From Chitinophagales bacterium (lineage in GTDB: Bacteria; Bacteroidota; Bacteroidia; Chitinophagales; LD1): a stretch of DNA of 64,000 nt. The notes under the pieces were generated by a model that was not told the DNA's origin, searched no databases, and worked only from the letters and a program-made list of their open reading frames with translations. This document shows, piece by piece, positions 25,756-34,789 of this stretch. The stretch is from positions 210,616-274,615 of the forward strand of contig JAEUVA010000002.1 in NCBI GenBank assembly GCA_016787045.1, in the 5' to 3' direction. Every line of letters starts with the position of its first letter. Position 1 is the first letter of the stretch. The translations under genes and the position numbers were made by a program.

Positions 25756-27687
25756 TTGAAAAATGCTTTCATTATTGTTCTCTTCATCACCTTAACCCAG
25801 GTTTCCAGGGCCGATAGAACATTTGACAGTCTTTTTACGATTCTAAACACAAGGAGCGACTTATTCGTTGAAGATACATCGGAGAATAACCCGTATGACC
25901 TACTTCTAACTCATTTACAGTCAAATCCGGACACGATTGCTCTTGATAAATGGCTTTCTAAACTAAAAAAGCAAAAAATACAGTTTAAAAAGCAAGGTGA
26001 TGAAAGGATGTATGCCTTACTTGCTTTTTATGAATTGCAGTTTTATGACAACTTTAGAAATTTTATAGTTAGGCCAGAATCAGATTCCATACTAATGGAA
26101 GCAGAGAGTTTTCTGCCCATTTTGAAAAAATATCAACTCAATGACCAGTATGCTATGGGCTTTGTTTTTTTGGGAAGAGCTAATTTTACAGTAAATGAAA
26201 ACAAAGCTCTTGCCTATTTTCTGATAGCCATTTCGCAAAAGTCTTCTGTAAATTGGGTCAATTCGTTGTCGGCATTTAACTTAGGAGTCATTTACAGAAG
26301 GGCAGAAAACTATGAGAAAGCCATAACGTATTTGAAACTTTGTATAGAATACGATACTACACAGGTTGTTGCTTACAATTTGATTAGCTTTTACCATGCG
26401 CATTTGCATCAATGCGACTCTGCTTACAAGTATCTTTCATTGGCTGGAAGATATTTTGATACAAAGAACAATGCGTACATCAGGGCAAAAGCATATCACC
26501 ACTTATGCATATATGAATACGACTCAGCAGTATTTTACATAAAGCAGTGTGTAGCTTACTGGGATACAATGCCGGCTAATTCTAATACTTACCACTACCT
26601 GATTTATTTCAATCGCGATTTGTATCGCATTTACAAAAAGCAGCGGCATATATTGAACCAACAGCAAGCAATTGATAGAATTGATTACTATACAAGCAAT
26701 TTGCAATTTGATTTAATGGGCATTCAAGCCGCAGTAATGGGTTTTGAAGTGTTAGAAGAAGATGCATTTGAGCGCAACGATTTTAAAAAGGCATATCTAT
26801 ACCGCACGCAGTTAGAAGCAGTGCGAGATTCATCAGAAAAATTGGGCGCTTTGAATGTGTATGAAAGCATTCAAACCAAAAATACTTACGAGGAGAAACT
26901 AAACTCCTATGAGTTAGAGGCACAACAAAAAGAAGAAGCCGCCAAACGCAAATTGCAGCAACAAAAACTAATAGGAGTGTTAGCAGCCATTGTTTTAGCG
27001 TTTCTTGCATTACTTGCCTTTGTTCAGTTCAGAAACAATAAAAAAATTAAAAAGGAAAAGGATAGGTCAGAATCTTTATTGCTAAACATTTTGCCCGAAG
27101 AAGTTGCCGAAGAGCTCAAAACAAAAGGCACTGCCGATGCCAAACTGTTTAATGATGTAACAGTTTTCTTTTCCGACTTTAAATCGTTTACCACTGTAAG
27201 TGAAAAACTATCTCCCCAACAATTAGTAAACGAACTGCACGAATGTTTTTCGGCTTTTGATTCCATTATGCACAAATACAATATAGAAAAAATAAAAACC
27301 GTGGGCGATGCCTACTTAGCGGTATGCGGTTTGCCTGTAGCCAATCTAAAACATGCCGAAGATGTGATAAAAGCCGCCTTGGAAATTCAGCAGCTTATGG
27401 CAGAAAGAAAAAAGCTAAATATAAATCGCGAAGGGTTGTATGATATACGCGTGGGAATAAACTCCGGCAGTGTGGTAGCAGGCATTGTAGGGGTTAAGAA
27501 GTTTGCTTACGACATTTGGGGCGATACCGTAAACACAGCAGCGCGCATGGAACAAAATGGCGAAGCAGGAAAAGTAAACATCAGTGAAGCAACCTATGAG
27601 TTAGTGAAAGATAAATTCAACTGCGAATACCGCGGAGAGATTGAAGCGAAGAATAAAGGAAAACTGAAAATGTATTTTGTGGAGTAG
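25756..27687 (+). CDS. Membrane TPR protein with class III adenylate cyclase domain
   Basis: The 643-residue product begins at a TTG (25756), giving the signal peptide MKNAFIIVLFITLTQVSRA. Residues about 30-390 are TPR-like helices predicted in the periplasm. A membrane helix (LIGVLAAIVLAFLALLAFVQF) lies near 410-430, followed by a short coiled coil and the cyclase domain. Metal aspartates are D474 (FFSDFKSFT) and D518 (VGDAYLAV). The purine-selecting pair is K514 and D586 (YDIWGDTVNTAARM), as in adenylate rather than guanylate cyclases, and the transition-state N and R follow in TVNTAARM. It therefore probably makes cAMP in response to an envelope signal. mtgA follows after 25 bp. Confidence 0.9.
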   Translation: MKNAFIIVLFITLTQVSRADRTFDSLFTILNTRSDLFVEDTSENNPYDLLLTHLQSNPDTIALDKWLSKLKKQKIQFKKQGDERMYALLAFYELQFYDNFRNFIVRPESDSILMEAESFLPILKKYQLNDQYAMGFVFLGRANFTVNENKALAYFLIAISQKSSVNWVNSLSAFNLGVIYRRAENYEKAITYLKLCIEYDTTQVVAYNLISFYHAHLHQCDSAYKYLSLAGRYFDTKNNAYIRAKAYHHLCIYEYDSAVFYIKQCVAYWDTMPANSNTYHYLIYFNRDLYRIYKKQRHILNQQQAIDRIDYYTSNLQFDLMGIQAAVMGFEVLEEDAFERNDFKKAYLYRTQLEAVRDSSEKLGALNVYESIQTKNTYEEKLNSYELEAQQKEEAAKRKLQQQKLIGVLAAIVLAFLALLAFVQFRNNKKIKKEKDRSESLLLNILPEEVAEELKTKGTADAKLFNDVTVFFSDFKSFTTVSEKLSPQQLVNELHECFSAFDSIMHKYNIEKIKTVGDAYLAVCGLPVANLKHAEDVIKAALEIQQLMAERKKLNINREGLYDIRVGINSGSVVAGIVGVKKFAYDIWGDTVNTAARMEQNGEAGKVNISEATYELVKDKFNCEYRGEIEAKNKGKLKMYFVE

Positions 27688-27712
27688 TGTCTATCTCTCT
27701 TATCATTGCAGC

Positions 27713-28444
27713 ATGAATGGATGGCTCTCCAAAATTTGGCACTGGCTGCTCAAAGCTGCGATGTGGTTTTTCGGTATCACTTTTATCTGGGTTCTAATTT
27801 ATCGGTTTGTACCCGTACCTTACACCATACTGATGTTTCAGCGCTGTGTAGAGCAAAAGTGGAATAGTACAGAAGTGCGTCTGCAAAAAGATTGGGTGCC
27901 GTTAGACAAAATTTCAAATCACTTACAACTGGCAGTTGTTTGCTCAGAAGACCAACGTTTTTTATGGCATCATGGATTTGACTTTGAAGCCATGAAAGAA
28001 GCCATGGAATACAATCAAAAACAAAAAGCAAAAAAGAAAAAGCGAGTGCGAGGTGCCTCTACCATTACGCAACAAACCGCCAAAAATGCCTTTTTGTTTC
28101 CGACACGTAGTTACCTGCGAAAAGGGCTGGAAGTATACTTCACCTTGCTCATAGAGCTACTTTGGAACAAGGAACGAATTATGGAAGTTTACCTCAATGT
28201 GATAGAGTTTGGCGATGGTATATACGGTGCTGAAGCCGCTGCACAGCATTTTTTTAAAAAGTCATGCTATAAACTTACAACAGCCGAAGCAGCCAGGTTA
28301 GCAGCTGTGTTGCCCGCTCCATTGCGATTTAATGCCGGCAAACCAAGCGGATATGTTTTGAGCAGACAAGCGCACATACAAACTCAGATGATGCTTTGGG
28401 GTGGCTCTTTAGACTATGACATGCAACCTGTTGAAGAAAAATAA
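27713..28444 (+). CDS. mtgA: Monofunctional biosynthetic peptidoglycan transglycosylase MtgA
   Basis: From the ATG at 27713 the product is 243 residues with an N-terminal membrane anchor (MWFFGITFIWVLIYRFV). The GT51 domain has the catalytic Glu in AVVCSEDQRFLWHHGFDFEAM. RGASTITQQTAKNAFL, KERIMEVYLNVIEFGDGIYGAEAAA and AAVLPAPLRFNAG follow. It polymerises lipid II glycan chains without a transpeptidase domain. The frame is open to 27677, overlapping the cyclase gene, but the family N-terminus starts near 27713. The next gene begins 2 bp after its stop, so the cyclase, mtgA and the SRPBCC-like gene probably form one operon. Confidence 0.93.
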   Translation: MNGWLSKIWHWLLKAAMWFFGITFIWVLIYRFVPVPYTILMFQRCVEQKWNSTEVRLQKDWVPLDKISNHLQLAVVCSEDQRFLWHHGFDFEAMKEAMEYNQKQKAKKKKRVRGASTITQQTAKNAFLFPTRSYLRKGLEVYFTLLIELLWNKERIMEVYLNVIEFGDGIYGAEAAAQHFFKKSCYKLTTAEAARLAAVLPAPLRFNAGKPSGYVLSRQAHIQTQMMLWGGSLDYDMQPVEEK

Positions 28445-28446
28445 GT

Positions 28447-28950
28447 ATGGAGTTTAAGGTACATGTATCCACTGTTTACGATTGCTCTTTAGAGCGGGCA
28501 TTTAAGGCACCCATGCTTACAGACCTATCAAAAGTACATACCGGATTTTTAATAATGCCCAAAGTAACACATGTTTCAAATGACGAAAATTGGGGCAAAC
28601 CCGGCTATAGCAAGAAGGTATATGCGGCTCCATCGCTCACTCAAAAAGGCGGTTATGTCAGTGATGACAAACTGATAGAGCGTATAGAAAATAAGTATTG
28701 GAAAATAGAGGTCAGCAATTTTCAGGCATGGATGTTGGGCTTTACAAAGTTTACCGGTGAGTGGCAAACCACAGAGTTATCGCCTAATCGTATTTTGATT
28801 GATTACACGTATCACTTACATGCCGAATCTCCAGTTTTATATCCGCTAAACTGGCTGTTTGCAAACACATTTTGGAGAATATACATGCGTAGAGTGCTGG
28901 AAAATGTAAGGCAATTAGCTTACAACAATGAAACATTTTTGTATGACTAA
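28447..28950 (+). CDS. SRPBCC-like (START/Bet v1 fold) protein of unknown function
   Basis: The 167-residue cytoplasmic protein begins MEFKVHVSTVYDCSLERAFKAPM, the usual opening strand and helix of SRPBCC lipid/ligand-binding folds. It ends with an amphipathic helix (WRIYMRRVLENVRQLAYN). Between them is a beta-rich part with GFTKFTGEWQTTELSPNRILIDYTYHL. The fold call rests on pattern only, and the ligand is unknown. It begins 2 bp after mtgA and is the likely last gene of the cyclase-mtgA unit. Confidence 0.75.
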   Translation: MEFKVHVSTVYDCSLERAFKAPMLTDLSKVHTGFLIMPKVTHVSNDENWGKPGYSKKVYAAPSLTQKGGYVSDDKLIERIENKYWKIEVSNFQAWMLGFTKFTGEWQTTELSPNRILIDYTYHLHAESPVLYPLNWLFANTFWRIYMRRVLENVRQLAYNNETFLYD

Positions 28951-28958
28951 GTGTGTGC

Positions 28959-29510
28959 TTAGCCCATTCTTTTGCGCAATAGCAACAGCAGGCCAAATAC
29001 CGCAGCAGCGGCCAATGCAGCCACGCTCAGCCATTTAACCGTTGTAAAAAAAGAGGCAGTGGCCACTGCACTATCCTGTAAATTGGGGTAACTAAGCATC
29101 ACTCTTCTTATAAAGAAATTTTCTACAAAGTCAATCACTACTGTGGTAATAGGGAGCAAATGAATATAGCGGTAAGCCGCTAAGTGCTGTGGCACATTAT
29201 TGTATACCCAAGCTAAAATAATGATGAATAAAAAACCGTACACTAGCGGATAAACCGTATCGGCTACCCAACTAAACCATACGCCAAACGCTATGGCTTC
29301 TGGAGTGTATGCACTTAGTATATCTGCAGCGCGAGTTGTAGTGTAGCTAAACTGCAAGTCTAAAATCTCTACCGGCTTGCCTGCCAAACTGGCAATTTTT
29401 TTTGCGCCTTGCGGCATTACGTAACCCCCAAAGGCAACATAAATTAGAGTGGCAATGATGAAGGTTTTTAATCCGGCAATGCGGCTAAAATATAGAGCTA
29501 TTGTGTTCAT
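28959..29510 (-). CDS. Membrane protein of unknown function
   Basis: The 183-residue protein has about four hydrophobic helices: FIIATLIYVAFGGYVM, TVYPLVYGFLFIIILAWVY, IHLLPITTVVIDFVENFFI and LSVAALAAAAVFGLLLLL. An extracytoplasmic segment between the first two is without cysteines. It ends in a basic RKRMG tail. I recognise no catalytic motif. It converges on the SRPBCC-like gene with an 8-bp gap. The 174-bp region upstream, shared with the divergent Psd-like gene, contains only a short GCCCA/TGGGC inverted repeat. Confidence 0.7.
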   Translation of the reverse strand: MNTIALYFSRIAGLKTFIIATLIYVAFGGYVMPQGAKKIASLAGKPVEILDLQFSYTTTRAADILSAYTPEAIAFGVWFSWVADTVYPLVYGFLFIIILAWVYNNVPQHLAAYRYIHLLPITTVVIDFVENFFIRRVMLSYPNLQDSAVATASFFTTVKWLSVAALAAAAVFGLLLLLRKRMG

Positions 29511-29684
29511 AGCATGAAGGTATAAAAGTTTGTGTCCTGAATCACATTGCTATTAATGCACAAGCTAACCGTGCAGTCTTGTTTCATCTTAAAATAGGTT
29601 GACATTAATGCAGAAAATAGGTTTGTTGCAGCCCATTACTGGGCAAGACTATCGCCATTAACCGCTCTTTGCTTTATTCGCTGC

Positions 29685-30320
29685 ATGAAAACAACAAAGC
29701 GATTTTTGGTAGCTGTGGTGTTATTGGGTGCAGTACTGGGCTTGTATTACCAATTTTGGTTTTTGCGCCTGCCCGATAGAAACATACCCGCTAACGAAAA
29801 ACTGTTTGTAAGCCCCGCCAACGGCAAAGTGGTGGCGGTGTTTGGCTGGAACGATTCAATTGTTCAAATCACGAAAAAAGAGTTTGGCGCTTTTGATACC
29901 TGGGTGGCCGATGTGGACACAGCCGGCACTATTATTCATATACAAATGGATGTTACCAATGTACACTACCAACGCGCGCCTACCAATGCGGTGCTGTTAT
30001 CAAAAAAATATGTAACCGGTAACTTTAGCAATGCCGTAGTGATGAATAATGAGTGGGGCATACGGTTTGAAAACGAGCACAACGAACTGACCTTTGAAAA
30101 CACGAAGGGCAAAAAATATAAATTAGTGCAAATAGCCGGTTTTGTGGCTCGCAGAATAGAAGATTTTTTGACCAAAGGCCAGCAAGTAAAACAAGGCGAT
30201 GTAATTGGGCTGATAAAATTAGGCAGCCAGGTAACGGTGATACTACCCAGTGGTGTGCAGCTAAAAACCAAAACCGGTGATGTGGTAACAGAAGGCGAGA
30301 GCGTACTGGCGGAGTGGTAG
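29685..30320 (+). CDS. Phosphatidylserine decarboxylase-family protein
   Basis: The 211-residue protein has an N-terminal membrane helix (FLVAVVLLGAVLGLYYQFWF). A Psd-like core follows: FVSPANGKVVAVF (usual PADGKV), IIHIQMDVTNVHYQRAP (usual MSPLNVHxNR) and QIAGFVARRIEDFLTKGQQVKQGD. The processing-site region is GLIKLGSQVTVILP. Psd enzymes cleave a Gly-Ser bond and turn the serine into pyruvoyl, and here G180-S181 is kept. The sequence is diverged, and the usual LNVH histidine context has changed to TNVHYQ. It may therefore decarboxylate phosphatidylserine or a related substrate. It is convergent with the MlaF-like gene, 11 bp apart. Confidence 0.78.
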   Translation: MKTTKRFLVAVVLLGAVLGLYYQFWFLRLPDRNIPANEKLFVSPANGKVVAVFGWNDSIVQITKKEFGAFDTWVADVDTAGTIIHIQMDVTNVHYQRAPTNAVLLSKKYVTGNFSNAVVMNNEWGIRFENEHNELTFENTKGKKYKLVQIAGFVARRIEDFLTKGQQVKQGDVIGLIKLGSQVTVILPSGVQLKTKTGDVVTEGESVLAEW

Positions 30321-30331
30321 ATTAGGGCTAT

Positions 30332-31090
30332 CTATACTTTGGCGTTTCTGCGCAGGTCTTTCAAAAAGTCTGAGGCAAAAATAAAGTCAAACAGTTCACC
30401 ATCGGTAATGGTCATTATCTCTTTATTGGTGCCCTCCCAGTACTTTAACCCTTCGTGCAGAAAAACAACTTTTTCGCCAAACCCCATCACGCTGTTCATA
30501 TCGTGCGTATTTATTACTGTGGTAATGTTGTACTCCTGTGTAATTTCTTGTATCAGATGATCAATTACAATAGATGTTTTGGGGTCTAAGCCCGAGTTGG
30601 GCTCATCGCAAAAAAGATACTTGGGGTTCATAACAATAGCCCGCGCAATACCTACGCGCTTTTTCATGCCACCCGATAGCTCACCGGGGTATTTTTTATT
30701 GGTGTTTTCCATGTTTACCCGCTTCAGGCAAAAGTTAACCCGCTCGTTTTTTTCTTCAGTGGTTTTGTTGGTAAACATATCTAACGGAAAACGAATATTT
30801 TCTTCCACCGTCATTGAGTCAAACAGCGCAGTGCCCTGAAAAAGCATCCCTATTTCGCGCCTGATAGTTTTGCGCTCTTTAAAGTCCATAGCCGTAATGT
30901 TGCGGCCATCAAATTCTATGGTACCCGAGTCTGGCTCAAAAAGCCCCACCATACACTTTAAGGTAACGGTTTTGCCCGAGCCGGACTTGCCAATAATAAG
31001 GTTGCACTTACCGGTATCAAACAGCGCACTTACCCCTTTAAGTACTTGCTGCGTACCAAAGTTTTTCTTGATGTCTTTTATCTCTATCAC
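30332..31090 (-). CDS. MlaF-type ABC transporter ATP-binding protein
   Basis: The 252-residue ATPase shows the Walker A IIGKSGSGKTVT (residues about 33-44), a Q-loop GMLFQGTALFDSMTVEENI, the signature LSGGMKKRVGIARA and the Walker B YLFCDEPNSGLDP. An H-loop VINTHDM follows. GTALFDSMTV and GMKKRV are characteristic of the Mla/Ttg2A group that energises phospholipid (or other lipid) movement between membranes. Its ATG overlaps the permease stop (ATGA), so the two are translationally coupled. No MlaD-like substrate-binding gene is next to them. Confidence 0.92.
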   Translation of the reverse strand: MIEIKDIKKNFGTQQVLKGVSALFDTGKCNLIIGKSGSGKTVTLKCMVGLFEPDSGTIEFDGRNITAMDFKERKTIRREIGMLFQGTALFDSMTVEENIRFPLDMFTNKTTEEKNERVNFCLKRVNMENTNKKYPGELSGGMKKRVGIARAIVMNPKYLFCDEPNSGLDPKTSIVIDHLIQEITQEYNITTVINTHDMNSVMGFGEKVVFLHEGLKYWEGTNKEIMTITDGELFDFIFASDFLKDLRRNAKV

Positions 31091-31830
31091 AATAGTAAAA
31101 ATGCTACAAAAAAGTTTACAACAATTACAGCTATACTGCTCACCACCACCGCTTGAGTGCTGGCTTTGCCTATTTCAATAGCCCCACCTTCTACATAAAA
31201 TCCTTTGTAGCAAGAGATAGAAGCAATAATAAACCCAAATAAAGTGGACTTAATAAGCATGATGTTAAGGTCTTTAGTCAAAAACAAATCTTGCAAGCCG
31301 CGCACATATTCTGCCGTGCTAAAGTAGCCACCGGCTACACCACCAACCCATCCGCCCATAATGCCCAAAAATACGGCTATAACCACCAACAATGGCACTA
31401 CAATTACTGCTGCCAAAATCTTGGGGCCTACCAAATACCCTGGTGTGTTAACCCCCATTATCTCGTACGCATCTATCTGCTCAGATATACGCATGCTGCC
31501 CAACTCAGAGGCAATATTGCTGCCCACTTTGCCCGCCAATAGCAGTGCCGAAATGGTAGGTGCTAACTCTAATATGATGGATTTGCGCAAGATAGAACCC
31601 ATCCACCACATGGGCACTATGCCTATAGATTTTAACTGATATGAAAATTGTACAGCCGTAACAGCACCTATAAAAGTAGCTACTATAGCAATGATAACTA
31701 AAGACCCAATGCCAATTTCATTGGCCTGCCGGAAAGTTTCTTTCCAGTACATCTGGGCTTTTTCGGGCTTTGAAACAGCGCTGCGCAAAAGCGACACATA
31801 GCTCCCAAACGTGGCGAAGATTTTATACAT
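31087..31830 (-). CDS. MlaE-family ABC transporter permease
   Basis: The 247-residue membrane protein has the MlaE/DUF140 pattern. It contains IGIGSLVIIAIVATFIGAVTAVQFSYQL, the conserved LAPTISALLLAGKVGSNIASELGSMRISEQIDAYEIMGVNT core (key residues G-K-V-G and E-L-G-x-M) and YVRGLQDLFLTKDL. The C-terminal helix SIAVIVVNFFVAFLLL closes it. The ELGxM coupling region is typical of permeases working with MlaF. It is the first gene of the coupled mlaE-mlaF pair. In Bacteroidota these act in outer-membrane lipid asymmetry, and the transport direction and ligand are not shown here. Confidence 0.92.
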   Translation of the reverse strand: MYKIFATFGSYVSLLRSAVSKPEKAQMYWKETFRQANEIGIGSLVIIAIVATFIGAVTAVQFSYQLKSIGIVPMWWMGSILRKSIILELAPTISALLLAGKVGSNIASELGSMRISEQIDAYEIMGVNTPGYLVGPKILAAVIVVPLLVVIAVFLGIMGGWVGGVAGGYFSTAEYVRGLQDLFLTKDLNIMLIKSTLFGFIIASISCYKGFYVEGGAIEIGKASTQAVVVSSIAVIVVNFFVAFLLL

Positions 31831-31869
31831 AAACCGCGCTAATATAGATTTTTCGGTAAGTGCAAAATA

Positions 31870-34602
31870 CTACTTACCTCTGATGAGGTGAATAAAACCA
31901 CCTCCCTTTTTTTCGCCAAGCGGTTTTTTAATCAACTTGCCCAGGCGCTGTTCGTAGTAGAAACCGGCATACAAATACACTCCATCTGCGCAGTCTTTTC
32001 CGCTGTTATTCATTTTGCCATTCCAGCCAATATAGGGGTCTTCGGTGCTAAACACCTGCTCGCCCCAGCGGTTAAAAATTTTCATTTCAATTTTAGATAC
32101 AAACCGGTAGGGTAGAAACGGATGGAAAATTTCGTTTGCTCCATCGCCATTGGGGGTAAAGGTATTGGGTAGTATGTAGTATGGGCAATTATCTACACAA
32201 AAAACATTGCTGAACGCACTCTCGTTGCCTACTCTATCCAGTGCTGTAACAGCATAGCAGCCCGCCAGATTATCGGTCAATAAGTGGTTGTAAGAAGAAT
32301 CTGCTTTTGTGTTAGTGCTATCTAAAAGTATCCATTGTGCAGTAGAGTCATCGCTACGATAAATGTAGTAGTGGGTTACATCGTCATTACAAGTGCTGTC
32401 TATCAAACTCCATTTCAGGTAGTTGATAAACTGCTGTGTGTTCCAGGGTTGGTTATTGTATGTATCACAATCATTAACCACACGAAGTACTGGCGGACAA
32501 GGAGGAAGCGTATCTACCGGTACCCCGCAATCAATTTGACTTTTATTGAGCAGCGGACGCGGAAAAACACCCACCGCATAATGGCCATAGGCCTTCACAT
32601 AGTAGCAATACAGCGAGTCATTAGTCAGCCCGGTATCCGCATAGGTATGGGTGTAACTAACGCCTATAGAATCATACGCGGCTGTTAGCTTGTTGAACCG
32701 GAATACCGAAAAACTGTCGTTTGTCCAGGGTACGTTTTCGTTCCACTTCAAATTTAGCGATTGGTCGCTGGGCTGCACTTCTAAATAAACCGATGAGGCA
32801 GTGTTGGAATTGCCAACCGTATCACCATTAGAAAAAAATAATACCCGGTAACTATACGGATTGTCTTGGGTGTTTAATCCGGTATCGGTAAAAAAGGTAT
32901 CTGTTATAGCAGAAAATGAATTGGCATTAGGGGTTGAGTGAATCAACACCGGAGCATTGAAATTGAACCCGGTGCTTCGATACAAATCAAACCGGTAAGG
33001 TGGTGTAAACTGTAAGGTATCTAAATTGTTGCCCCCGGCCAAGGGTTTGCTCCAGCGCACAAACAGTTGTCCGTTGGTGGCATCGGTAGTCAGCACATCG
33101 GCATTGAGCATTACCGGCACACTAATGGGCATAAACACGCATACTTCGTTGCTTGGTACACTTTCTACCGCATCGTACTGAAACACTCCGTTGGGCGATT
33201 GCTTAGAAAAATGTGCTAACACCCTGTAGCTATACTGCTGACCCACCACACTGGTAAAGTCGGTATAGGTGTAGGTGAACACATTAGCGGTGGTAATTTT
33301 AGTATAACCACGCTGCGCCAATCCGGTTTCGCAGTAGTCGGGGGTAAACGAATCGCACTCTACCTTTCGCCACACACTAAAGCCCCTAAAATCTGGCGAT
33401 GAAGCGCAGCTATATGGGTTTTGCCAGTTGAGCGTAATGGCATTTGGCGATGAGGTGGCTGTGAGGTTTTCTACCGGTGGAGCTATGATGGTAATGAGCC
33501 ATGTTTTTAAATCTACCAGCGGAATGGGCACTCCTGCACTCACGTAATTATCCTCTGCTTTAAAAACTACCTGATACGGCTGCTTACGAATAAGCGCACA
33601 GGCGGTTTGCCAACTAAACGTGCCGCTGGCCGGGTTACCGTTAGTGGCGCTAAATGTAGCCGCAGGAGTGGTTAAGAATGGGCCTCCATTGGCCGTAAAC
33701 TTAACTATCTGGCTAAAGTTAGGGTCTGTGGCCGATACGTTGCGTAGCAGGGCATCACCGGCACGCACACAGGTATCGGCAAACTCTACAATTTGTGGAG
33801 GTGAGTTGGGTTTGCTGCCCACCAATATTTGCATATCTCGCAGTAGCGTGCCCATTTTTACTCCATTGCGAAATTCGGTAACCAGTATGGCTATGTTGTA
33901 TATGCCGGCCTTGCAAGGGGTGTTCCACACAATTTCACCGGTTTTGCTGTTGATGCTAAAAATGTTCCCGCTTACACAACAATTGTTGCAGTAAGGTGCC
34001 GGAAAAACATAGTTGGGCACAAACACATTTTTATCGCGCAGAGGTACTACTAGTTCATACGTTAAACTATCACCATCGGGGTCGTAGGCATTAGGGTTGT
34101 GCTCAAATATCTCGTTCACATTAGCGTAGTCTATAGGCATATTGAGCAAAATAGGAGAGGAGTTAAACCCAATATTTTGAATATCGTTTGGGAACCGAAG
34201 TGTATCTTCCACATAAAACTCTACATCTATGGAGTTGCCATTGTCTATATTCAAAATGCCATTAATGCGATTGGGGTCTTGCATGCCTATAACAAAATAA
34301 TTTCCGGGTGCAGGAGGTACGCCTACATAAGTGTGGCTGCCTACAAAAATATTTTGTTGTATATCGTTACCCACCACGGTACCATTTCCATTTACTCGCC
34401 CAATGGTGTCTATCACACCATCGCCCCAGTTGAGTACAACCCAGGGTTTATCGGCAGGGCTGCCTACGGTGGTATAAGTAATTACGCTGCATTTGTAGCT
34501 GAGGTTACCGGTGCGTTCGTATATAATTTCGCCAGCCCTATAGTGTGTTGCTCCGGCAAAAAAAGGAAGAAAAAAAACGAAGAATAGGACTATGCTTTTC
34601 AT
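31870..34602 (-). CDS. T9SS type B secreted protein (gliding-motility-associated C-terminal domain)
   Basis: The 910-residue protein has a signal peptide (MKSIVLFFVFFLPFFAGA). It begins THYRAGEIIYERTGNLSYKC, as many large Bacteroidota CHU_C proteins do. Several Ig/cadherin-like and fibronectin-like domains follow (for example PPVENLTATSSPNAITLNW, VYLEVQPSDQSLNLKWNEN). The C-terminal 90 residues are a clear type B sorting domain: YYILPNTFTPNGDGANEIFHP, MKIFNRWGEQVF, GWNGK, DGVYLYAGFY. Type B substrates stay on the surface or are released. An adhesion or structural role is inferred from domain content only. Confidence 0.92.
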   Translation of the reverse strand: MKSIVLFFVFFLPFFAGATHYRAGEIIYERTGNLSYKCSVITYTTVGSPADKPWVVLNWGDGVIDTIGRVNGNGTVVGNDIQQNIFVGSHTYVGVPPAPGNYFVIGMQDPNRINGILNIDNGNSIDVEFYVEDTLRFPNDIQNIGFNSSPILLNMPIDYANVNEIFEHNPNAYDPDGDSLTYELVVPLRDKNVFVPNYVFPAPYCNNCCVSGNIFSINSKTGEIVWNTPCKAGIYNIAILVTEFRNGVKMGTLLRDMQILVGSKPNSPPQIVEFADTCVRAGDALLRNVSATDPNFSQIVKFTANGGPFLTTPAATFSATNGNPASGTFSWQTACALIRKQPYQVVFKAEDNYVSAGVPIPLVDLKTWLITIIAPPVENLTATSSPNAITLNWQNPYSCASSPDFRGFSVWRKVECDSFTPDYCETGLAQRGYTKITTANVFTYTYTDFTSVVGQQYSYRVLAHFSKQSPNGVFQYDAVESVPSNEVCVFMPISVPVMLNADVLTTDATNGQLFVRWSKPLAGGNNLDTLQFTPPYRFDLYRSTGFNFNAPVLIHSTPNANSFSAITDTFFTDTGLNTQDNPYSYRVLFFSNGDTVGNSNTASSVYLEVQPSDQSLNLKWNENVPWTNDSFSVFRFNKLTAAYDSIGVSYTHTYADTGLTNDSLYCYYVKAYGHYAVGVFPRPLLNKSQIDCGVPVDTLPPCPPVLRVVNDCDTYNNQPWNTQQFINYLKWSLIDSTCNDDVTHYYIYRSDDSTAQWILLDSTNTKADSSYNHLLTDNLAGCYAVTALDRVGNESAFSNVFCVDNCPYYILPNTFTPNGDGANEIFHPFLPYRFVSKIEMKIFNRWGEQVFSTEDPYIGWNGKMNNSGKDCADGVYLYAGFYYEQRLGKLIKKPLGEKKGGGFIHLIRGK

Positions 34603-34789
34603 GGGCTTGGCTGTACTAACGCTAGGTACGAAAATATGTTTTAAAGGCAGAAAATTTCACCACCATCTTAAAAGCATACATGCGTAGCACAGAGGGGTGT
34701 TTGTTATTGTGTACAACATGTGGAGAATTATCATTAATTGTGTAAACTTGCAATCCTGTTTTGCCGTACAAGCATGCAAACAGTGTTTT

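Noticed and set aside
30332..31830. ABC pair as part of a drug-efflux system
   Set aside because: The permease has the MlaE ELGxM-type core, and the ATPase has Mla-type motifs, so lipid transport is the better call.
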